From: Coemansia sp. RSA 922
Taxonomy: Eukaryota > Kickxellomycota > Kickxellomycetes > Kickxellales > Kickxellaceae
Assembly (NCBI GenBank): GCA_027577415.1
Contig: JANBQS010000225.1
Location: 1-25,610, forward strand
Length of the DNA: 25,610 nt
Direction: 5' to 3'
Part shown: positions 18,068-25,610 of the stretch, piece after piece
Layout of the letters: each line of letters starts with the position of its first letter
Position numbering within the stretch: the stretch's first letter is position 1
Position numbers and translations under genes: made by a program
The notes under the pieces: model-generated
Told to the model about the DNA's origin: nothing
Database searches by the model: none
The model's input: only the letters and a program-made list of their open reading frames with translations

Positions 18068-20026
18068 ATGCAGCTGGGCATTTTGCTAAAGTATGTGTTG
18101 CAAATCCAATTGGTTGTTCAAGCAGTGTCGGTTGCCTTTAACATCAACTGCAACTCCAACCACGTCTCTTACTATGGCCAAAACTCGGCGAGAAACCAAG
18201 TGACTCTGGGATCTTACTGTGCCGACGCCACTGAGGACGTGATTGTTCTAGCATTTATGAACGGATTCCCCAACATTATACTCAACTTCGCCAACGCTTG
18301 CGAGACCACCTTTGAAGGCAGCTCATTGCTTCACTGCCCGAACATTGCGGCCGATATTAAATTCTGTCAGTCCAAGGGCAAGGCAGTCATTCTAAGCATG
18401 GGCGGGGCATCTGGTGCATATGGATTCTCCAGCGACGCTCAAGCATCTCAGTTCGCCGACACAATGTGGAATATGTTCTTCAAGGGCACTGCGGCGCAGC
18501 GACCCTTCGATGACGCCGTACTCGACGGTATTGACTTGGATATCGAAGGGGGCGGCACCTCTGGTTACACCGCCTTTATTAGCCAGCTCCGTATGCACTA
18601 TGCGTCTGACCCCAGCAGACAGTACTATATCGCCGCTGCGCCTCAATGTCCATTCCCTGATGCATATATAGGCTCCACGTTGAAGAATGCCTGGTTTGAC
18701 ATGGTATTCGTCCAGTTTTACAACAACTACTGCGGCTTGAATGCGTACCCGACTTGGTTTAACTTTGCTGACTGGGACAACTGGGCCAAGACTCAGTCGC
18801 TCAACAAGAACGTTAAAGTATTTATTGGTGCTTTGGGCTCACCTACCGCCGGTTCAACCGGGTATGTCGATGGTCCCGCCTTGAGCAAAATATACACAGA
18901 AGTACGCTCAAAGTACACTAGTCTTGGCGGCATAATGACTTGGGATGTCAGCCAGGGGCGCACGAGTGGAATAGCAAAGACAATTCGATCTGCCCTTGAT
19001 TTTGGCGGCTCATGTAGCAATTCAACCGGTCAGCCTTCAAATACCGATTCTAGTAGCACGACCGCAACAACCCAATCTCCGAACGAGCCAACAGACAGCA
19101 CCACTATTCCGATCTCTACAACTACTGCAACAGTCACAGAGACTGTAACATCTGTCTCAACATTTGTATCGACACGAATTTCGACTATCACAGTTACATC
19201 ACCATATACAAGCTACTTGACGGTAACTGTGACCTACACAGATCATGGTCAAGCCATTTCCAGCCAAATCGGAAGCTCAACGCTTGCTATATCGACTAGT
19301 CAAACCCGCAATAGCCGGTCTAGCAAGACAGAGAAGACGACATCACCAAGCGCTAGCAGCTTCCCCACTTTATCAACAGACTCGCCTGTGTCAACAGCGC
19401 TTGATCCTTTTCCGATTCCAGACCCAACAGCATCAAAGTGTCCCATTGAGGGCGCGCCATGTACCGAATATACACAGGGCTGCAATGGATCTGGTTACGC
19501 TCTTTGTATGGGTGGAAGATGGTCTATATACCCGTGCGCTGCAGGGACCACTTGCTACCTGTATGGAAGCTCAGCCATCTGCGACTGGGCCGGCGCAAGT
19601 GAAGGCAATCAGTGCTCAATGAGAAAGATACTCCAGCTACCTGCAACAACTAAACCACAGAGCTCCTGGCTGGCCCAAGCAAACACTAAGCCAGTTTCGG
19701 TCTATACCACGGAAGGCGTTGGTGCACGTATTGAATTCATACCGCTCTCAATGTCCCTGGGCAGATACACTGCGCTCGTAAAAATACAAGCGCTAGCACA
19801 CCCGTTTTCGCACAATTGGAAGCTGCAACTGAAGCTGCCCTGGGGCCAGACAATCGACCACACTGACCGAGGTCGGATTGTGACCAACAACACGCTCGTG
19901 TCAATAGAATCTGCCGATCCAGCCAGTCAAAAGAGCAGCATGGCCATCTCGATGGAAATTAGAGGAAGGTACCTATTGTCATATCGCTTGCCAGACCTGA
20001 CCACAGCGGTTATGAACATAGTATAG
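18068..20026 (+). CDS. CTS1: Chitinase B: GH18 Cts1-type paralogue with a longer linker
   Basis: This secreted 652-residue intronless chitinase is paralogous to chitinase A. The signal peptide is about residues 1-23 (MQLGILLKYV onward, mature FNINC) and differs from that of A. The GH18 domain (about 24-316) keeps DGIDLDIE with catalytic Glu160. The linker (about 317-457) is twice as long as in A and rich in TVT/STST strands. The CBM19-like module (about 458-517) runs from CPIEGAPC to CDWAG. A C-terminal beta domain (about 551-652) aligns with that of A but is much diverged. By hand count the first 235 catalytic residues differ from A at about 20 positions, the next 60 at another 20, and the tail at well over half. 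No catalytic residue is lost, so it should be active on chitin; a different place or time of action is inferred from the promoter and binding modules. Confidence 0.95.
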   Translation: MQLGILLKYVLQIQLVVQAVSVAFNINCNSNHVSYYGQNSARNQVTLGSYCADATEDVIVLAFMNGFPNIILNFANACETTFEGSSLLHCPNIAADIKFCQSKGKAVILSMGGASGAYGFSSDAQASQFADTMWNMFFKGTAAQRPFDDAVLDGIDLDIEGGGTSGYTAFISQLRMHYASDPSRQYYIAAAPQCPFPDAYIGSTLKNAWFDMVFVQFYNNYCGLNAYPTWFNFADWDNWAKTQSLNKNVKVFIGALGSPTAGSTGYVDGPALSKIYTEVRSKYTSLGGIMTWDVSQGRTSGIAKTIRSALDFGGSCSNSTGQPSNTDSSSTTATTQSPNEPTDSTTIPISTTTATVTETVTSVSTFVSTRISTITVTSPYTSYLTVTVTYTDHGQAISSQIGSSTLAISTSQTRNSRSSKTEKTTSPSASSFPTLSTDSPVSTALDPFPIPDPTASKCPIEGAPCTEYTQGCNGSGYALCMGGRWSIYPCAAGTTCYLYGSSAICDWAGASEGNQCSMRKILQLPATTKPQSSWLAQANTKPVSVYTTEGVGARIEFIPLSMSLGRYTALVKIQALAHPFSHNWKLQLKLPWGQTIDHTDRGRIVTNNTLVSIESADPASQKSSMAISMEIRGRYLLSYRLPDLTTAVMNIV

Positions 20027-20094
20027 TAGATCGGGAGGTATCTTGTGTCGATAGTCAACAAATAGGTGCTAGTGCATTTAAATAATATCAATAT

Positions 20095-21602
20095 TTACAA
20101 CTCCGTAATGCGACTAGCGGATGGAGACTTGTGTGCTTTGCCTGTGCTGTTTTTGGCAGTGACATCCGCGGCAGCAGCAGCAGCAACAGCCTGTCCCTCG
20201 CTCTCATATCGTCTGCGCAGCATGGCAATATCAGCAACCATGCACTGCCATGACTCGGTCTCGTGCTGTAGCTGCAATACGATAGAATGCAAGAAATACA
20301 GGCGCTTTTCGGCGCGCTGGATCATAGACCGTTTGACATCTTTAGAGTATGGATGCTCCGTAGATAGAAAGTCCGACACCAGTCCGTACAAGTCGGATAT
20401 CATAGCCGCCACAAATTCAGGACGCGAATAAATGGCCAGAACGTCATCAAGTAAGGCGCACTTGGCTTGGCTGCGCATTTCCTCGTGGCCGATATTTAAT
20501 AGCCCCACGATAAGCGCCTCGTGCACGTTTTCGTAAATATCTGCAACTTTGCTAGGTAAGAGTGGCGATACCATGAAAATGTCATGACAAGCAGTCGTGC
20601 TGTTGGATCCGCGCGGATCTCCGTTAAGGTGTCGCATCATATAGACATAGGCAAGGCTACAAGCGAGTTCAGGATAGAAGAATGGGAGTTGTGGTTTAGA
20701 ATAGGCTGCTAGACCAGCAGTTGTGTATCTAGAACGCGCAATACCAATAAGAGCACCATACATGCAAGCAAACTTACCTGGCTTGGGCAATTTGGAATAG
20801 CACGCTCGGGTGTACTTTCTTAGCCAACTGCTGCACAGGAGTACCGATCTGCAATATCTTTGGCACTGATCCATGTTTTGCCTGGAGCTTTGGCTCAATT
20901 TGACTACTGCTATCGCCTACCTCGACCACTTTTGGCTCGCTTTCAGCGATCCACCAAGGAATCCACGGTTCTAGCAGCGCATTGACTTCGTTGTGGTCAA
21001 TTAAGCGCAAAAACTCATCTCGCTCGCTTTCTGTTAACCGACTCCAAATGGCGGCTGACGCTGTCTCATCTTCCAAGTCGATTCCATTTAATCTCTCAGC
21101 GAGCTCGGCCTCTCCTTCCTCTTCATCCGTATCGCTACCACCATCAAGCCCACCTTGGTCGTCAGCAGAGTAGTCGTTGTAGCGTTGAACCATCCGCTGC
21201 ATCTCTAATTTAGTCGCATCGTCAGCCTTTCGTGCCCGCATATCTTCTTCTACCTGCTCCTTGTAGAACGACTCGGTGCAGCTCTCATGTTTCTACAACA
21301 GTTCAACCATTGTGTTGATTGATTAGCAATATAGTGACTTTCGCTGATAATCGTGTATTCGGGCCATGCGCTAAGCTTACCCTGTCTCGATAGCATCCCA
21401 AGGAGCAGTATGGAATTGCGCACTTGGGACAGCTATACTTTGCTTGCGGCTTGCCACATCTACAGTAGCACAGGTAAAAAAAATCAAAAATTGTTGAAGT
21501 TCGCTTTAGTGCCTAGTAAAGCTGAAGGAAGTATGCCATGATCCTCTCGTATTGCGCCGAGTATACTACTGACATTTGGCAGTCCTTTCTTGTCAACGAC
21601 AT
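20095..21602 (-). CDS. ZNHIT2: HIT zinc-finger protein ZNHIT2, four exons
   Basis: The hand-built model uses exons 21602-21574, 21459-21381, 21292-20778 and 20728-20095 and gives 418 residues, close to animal ZNHIT2. Introns are 114, 88 and 49 nt. Exon 1 encodes MSLTRKDCQI and uses donor GTCAGT; the other two donors are GTAAGC and GTAAGT. Splicing restores a full HIT finger: DCQICGKPQAKYSC, PKC, PYCSLGCYRDRKHESC (four zinc-binding pairs, about residues 8-42). Next come an acidic stretch (DTDEEEGEAE) and the conserved block WSRLTESERDEFLRL with LLEPWIPWW. Then HPSVLFQIAQARYT, and SLAYVYMMRHLNGD, the family's C-terminal signature. The C-terminus has an Ala run from GCN repeats. ZNHIT2 works with the Rvb1/Rvb2 ATPases and R2TP in assembling U5 snRNP. 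The gene is divergent from CDC9. Confidence 0.85.
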
Positions 21603-21895
21603 AACCCTCTTCACTGGCTGTTTTAAAAGGAAATAGATAAAAGACAAATACGTATACTAATATATGGCCACGATGGTCGTGAGCCAAACCAGTGTTGCTT
21701 AAAATTGACGATAGTGGGACAATGGCCTGCTGATCTCTTAATCGCCTCACTTTTAAGCGCGCAGCCATGAATTTGATGTCAACAGGAAGAGGGACGCGTA
21801 CTCGGTCAGACGTTTGCCATTTGCTTTGCATTCTATTTCCCGGTTATTATTTATTGTCCCTGGTATTTGAAATTAAGCTCAATTAGCTCCAATTG
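21603..21895. promoter_or_regulatory. Divergent region between ZNHIT2 and CDC9, with an overlapping minus-strand ORF
   Basis: These 293 bp separate the two start codons. A minus-strand frame from ATG 21831 to 21484 (115 residues, beginning MQSKWQTSDRVRVPLPVD) covers most of it and overlaps ZNHIT2 exon 1 in another frame. Its first 55 residues look protein-like, but I do not recognise a family. It could be an upstream exon of ZNHIT2, an upstream ORF in its leader, or chance. Confidence 0.4.
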
Positions 21896-24800
21896 ATGAG
21901 TATACAGCGACCGATACTCACTCACGGCCTAGTACTTTTTACGACACGCAAATTCGCTCAGCAGTACGCCCAACAGCTCTTGTTTTTCCGGTTTCGCAGT
22001 TTCACGCAACGCAGCTCATACCTAAGCGCACTTACTGCAGTAGGACGTAGTCGCACATCCGCTACATTCGGAGTTATGAAGCAGCAGTCTATCTCATCCT
22101 TCTTTGGAGGAGGCGGTAGTAACAAGGTCAACGGCAATGGCACCGACAAGGATCTGCTGGATAAGAGCAAGCCAAAGCCTGCCACGAAAAAGCCTGCGGA
22201 TGGTGACGTGTATAAGGCAGGAACTGCTGTGACGAAGCTTGTAAAGCCGGTACTCAATGTTACGCGCAGTTTCGTCGATGCAGATACCGCTCAGGCTCTG
22301 GCAACAAAGTTGGAAATCAATGACACCGTGGATGGCACGAATGGCGATACAAGGAAGAGACGCGTGGTAGACTCGGACGATGAGCTTGAAGGCGAAGTGG
22401 CTAAACCCAAGATCAAGGATGAGGATAGCTCGACAGAACTCGACAACGCCGATGAGAGTGCTACAGATCTCGACGAGGACAGCGAGGTGGTGGTGGCGGC
22501 AGCAAAGAGCTCGGCAAAGATGATGAAAGCGAAAAAGCCCGCAGCTAAAAAGGCAAAGGCTAGCGTGGAGACTATCCAGCTAGCCGAGCTTGAGCTGATA
22601 GATACCAAGGAGGGTGCGCAGGTTCCGTATTTGGCGCTGTGCAAAGTGTTTGAGCTCATTGAAGGCACGTCTAAGCGGCTTGAGATCACGGCCTATATTC
22701 GCGACTTTTTGCTGCAAGTGATGCGCGTGGGCCAGGAGCAGCTCACCCACACGGTGATGCTGTGCATTTCAAAGATTGCACCGGACCACGAGGGCATTGA
22801 GCTTGGTATTGGCGAGGCTATGCTGATAAAGTCGATTGCCACGGCTACTGGTAAGCAGGCGTCTCGAGTCAAGCAGGAGCAGCAGGAGCTAGGCGACCTG
22901 GGTCTAGTGGTGCAGCGCGGAAAGTCGGGGCAACGCACGATGTTCAAGCCCAAGCCTCTGTCGGTATCAAAGGTGTTCACCACGTTTAGGGAGATCGCCT
23001 TAACGAGTGGATCGAGTTCGGCTCAGAAGAAGCAGAGTCTGATAGTCGGCCTGCTGGCGTCATGCTCAGAGCTGGAGGCCAGATTCCTAATCAGGTACCG
23101 TATCAACTACTGGCGGAGCAACATTTGTAAGCGCTTGTAGGCTGTGTGCTCTATGGCCAATCATCTAGCGACTAAACCATAGGTTGCTCTTGTGTGTAGG
23201 TCGCTTGAGGGACGGATGCGCATTGGACTAGCTGAGAGCACGGTTCAGACCGCGCTATCGCATGCTGCGCTGATTTATGAGCAAGGTAACGTATGATGTA
23301 GCGTGATCCCAAGCTGTGGTCCAGTAGATATCCCCAAATGCTAATGTCATACGAGGTCATGAATCCGCGTATGGCCTGCAGCATCGGGTATTAGCCACTG
23401 TGCATGGGATGCACACTCTTGCTTTGTTGCGTTTGGCAATAATCCTGGCGAATGGTATATTTTACAGCCTGGCGGTGGATAATTATTTTATTTTATTTTA
23501 CTCGTTGTGTTCCCATTCGCCAGACCCAGCAGCAGCAGCTCCCACGTGTGTTGCGGATTCCTTGTTTATATGCGTGTAACACGGTTGCCGTATATAGTCT
23601 GTCTCTACGTTACTCAGCTTTTATTCCAGGGAATGGAAGGCTAACACTGGCTTGTGAATGAAATGGTGGCGATTCTGTAGGTGACAAGGGTAGCGCTAAG
23701 CTTGAGCCAAGCGATTTCCAAGCGGCAACCGAGAGTCTTAAGCAAACACTCAGCGAGTTCCCGATCTACAGCAACGTGATAGAGTCGATCTATAAACACG
23801 GTATCAACGATGTTTCCAACCACTGCATGCTCACGCCCACGCTTCCCGTTAAGCCCATGCTGGCCAAGATCGAAAAGGCGGCTGACGACGTGCTGCGCCG
23901 TTTCGAGGGCAAGCCGTTCACTTGTGAGTTTAAATATGACGGCGAGCGTAGTCAGATCCACTTTGTGCGTGAGGATGACGGCACGACAAAGTGTGTGATT
24001 TTCAGTAGAAATGCCGAGAACAACACTGGCAAGTACCCCGATATTGCCAGCTCGGTGAAAGAGGTAAGAATCGAGTGCTTGCATTGCGCATCGCCCTTGA
24101 GCGCTGCTGTGGTTGGGAGGAGGCCACACCCAGCAGCCGGATTTATATATGCACACTTAAGCTCTACGATAGCAAGTCCCTGCATATCGCTTGCACCAAT
24201 TAATGCTTGGGCGATGTGTCCTTGGGGGCGTTTCGCCTACAGGCAATGTCATGCAGCAAGGCGTGTGATAGCTTCTGCCAATTGCCCGGTCTGAATATGA
24301 TCTTTATTTCGATGTCCATGTACTGCATGTCTCCAATATGCGCAATCACCTGCTAATGGCGCGCATATGTTTGCTTGGTGCTTGATGTAGTTTGCGCTTG
24401 AGAGTGTCAGCTCATTCATTTTGGACTGCGAGGCCGTGGCGTGGGATAAGCTTGGCGGCAAAATCCGGTCGTTCCAGACGCTTAGCTCGCGTAAGAGAAA
24501 AGTGGACAACGAGGCGGAGATCACGGTCGGCGTGTGCTGCTTTGCATTTGACCTACTATTTTTGAATGGCGAGGTAAGTTCAGGATTTATTTTGCTGGTG
24601 TGTGCTTTTCGCATGGCTCTATTTCTGGCATTACTATTTGCTGGCGTCCATGCAGAAGCTGCGGAAGGCCGACATGAACTTAGTTGTCTCTATTCTAGGA
24701 ACACCACTCCCCCCAGCTGCTTTATGTCCCCCAACACATGCATGCAGTGGTGCACGCTTCTGCGTGCATTGCTTTTATTTTATATTTGTTTTTTTACATT

Positions 24801-25037
24801 GTGCGAGCTGAGCTAGAATTTGTAAATGGCCTTTTACGCAGCTGCCCACGTTGGTACTGTTGCTAACACCTGGATGTCTGTTCCCACTGTAGCCGCTCAT
24901 TCGCTTGCCACTGAGACAGCGGCGTGAGCTCTTGTACAAGAACTTTACGCCTGTGCTTAACAAGTTCCAGTTTGCCACGGCAAAGGACCTCACCGAGGTC
25001 GAGGACATTCAGGAGTTTCTCGAGCTCAGCGTTGAAG
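21896..25037 (+). CDS. CDC9: ATP-dependent DNA ligase I (Cdc9), five exons seen, 3' end beyond the window
   Basis: Exons are 21896-23094, 23200-23285, 23681-24063, 24391-24573 and 24893-25037; all junctions are GT-AG and keep frame. This gives the first 665 residues. The enzyme seals Okazaki-fragment and repair nicks. ATG 21896 begins a basic, Arg/Gln-rich, acid-free stretch like a mitochondrial presequence. Met61 (22076) starts MKQQSISSFFGGGG, a PIP box (QxxIxxFF) for PCNA binding. An acidic/Lys-rich disordered region follows, then the DNA-binding domain (about 225-430, including RSLEGRMRIGLAESTVQTAL). The adenylation domain has motif I EFKYDGER with nucleotidyl-Lys513, then FILDCEAVAWD and FAFDLLFLNGE. 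The exon with CEGLMVK and the OB domain is not in the window. Introns of 105, 395, 327, 319 and at least 573 nt are mostly longer than others here. Confidence 0.93.
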
Positions 25038-25610
25038 GTAAGCATTTTTTTCGCTTAATCTTGTTTTTGGGGTTTTGGGCGTGCTGTGAGATGCGACGCG
25101 ATGCTCTGCAAGTGTGCAACCAGCAGTGACAATATCAGGCGCATTTTTTGTGTTTGGCATTTTTGTTGCTTATTCCTGCGTATACAACTGGTGTGTTCGG
25201 CTATCGCGTCCATTAATTGCCTGTCACGCGACCACCTCCATTCCTGGCTAAAGTCACATCAACGCGTTTTTGCGTGTTAATTGACTTCATACTCTTGCGC
25301 TCGCCGGTCTACTGTCTGTTCCCATGACCATATTCAAGCCGTGAGCTTTTTCTGTGGTGCCGGTCTGCGGTCTACAACGTTGGTCATCGCCGCCACGTAA
25401 ATTAATTTGATTTTTTTATTCGTGCTGGTTTTGTGGTCCCCCACCTCTGAGCTTGTTTCATTTATTTTATGGCCTGGTGGTCCTTGCCCAGGCGCAAGAG
25501 TTACTGTCAAAGCGGGGGTGTTCGCTTTTTTTATTTTAAATTGCTACTTCTCTTGCGGTTTTTTTTTCTCGCGGGTCTACTGCGATGATGACTAGCCGTG
25601 TGCTCCTTTT
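25038..25610 (+). other. CDC9 intron 5 (incomplete)
   Basis: The donor GTAAGC at 25038 follows a phase-1 exon end. The next expected ligase block (a CEGLMVK-type motif) was not found in any frame up to the window end, so this is read as intron. It is T-rich with several stop codons in all plus frames. Confidence 0.65.

Noticed and set aside
25585..25591. ATGATGA resembling a C box of a box C/D snoRNA in CDC9 intron 5
   Set aside because: The window ends 19 bases later, so neither a D box nor a terminal stem can be seen, and a 7-mer alone is weak.
1..25610. tRNA, rRNA, transposon or CRISPR features
   Set aside because: No T-loop/anticodon arrangement, conserved rRNA segment, transposase motif, target-site duplication or regular spacer repeat was noticed on reading both strands by eye.

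Overview
The window is nuclear DNA from a fungus. Its protein-coding genes have GT-AG introns, it encodes a three-domain fungal tRNA ligase, Cts1-type chitinases with a CBM19-like module, and a Spo71/Mug56-like PH protein, and its leaders are CT-rich. The mix of intronless and intron-bearing genes and the protein flavour suggest an early-diverging lineage, possibly Kickxellomycotina. That placement is inference only. No rRNA, tRNA, CRISPR or transposon was found.

Layout, left to right. (1) Housekeeping block, 1-3.7 kb: the 5' part of a QCR10-like gene (minus, running off the left edge); a NIT2-type omega-amidase (442-1290, +); the RPA middle subunit RFA2 (1482-2544, +, first exon only 4 nt); and a small SBDS-fold/Rtc3-like protein (2926-3686, two exons, +). 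(2) A 1.8 kb gene-poor stretch holding a candidate micro-ORF on the minus strand and a TAA microsatellite. (3) Chitinase A (5456-7189, -). (4) An 11 kb interval with tRNA ligase TRL1 (8252-10639, -), proteasome chaperone NAS2 (11105-11674, +), thiamine pyrophosphokinase (11747-12568, -) and a 1470-residue Spo71-like protein (12727-17139, -). (5) Chitinase B (18068-20026, +), an inverted paralogue of A. (6) ZNHIT2, reconstructed from four exons (20095-21602, -), divergent from DNA ligase I/CDC9 (21896 onward, +, five exons seen, 3' end outside the window).

Most genes are unrelated housekeeping functions: DNA replication and repair (RFA2, CDC9), RNA processing and RNP assembly (TRL1, ZNHIT2), proteasome assembly (NAS2), cofactor and metabolite chemistry (THI80, NIT2) and respiration (QCR10-like). 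The distinctive feature is the inverted chitinase pair. The catalytic halves are nearly identical, down to long stretches of silent sites, while promoters, signal peptides, linkers and C-terminal modules have diverged. This points to partial gene conversion, and it places long inverted repeats around an essential-gene block. The ligase gene has the two-start layout known from yeast CDC9: a presequence-like N-terminus, then an internal Met followed directly by a PIP box, consistent with mitochondrial and nuclear forms from one gene.

Exon models were built by hand from reading frames, splice consensus and family knowledge. No alignment or database search was run.
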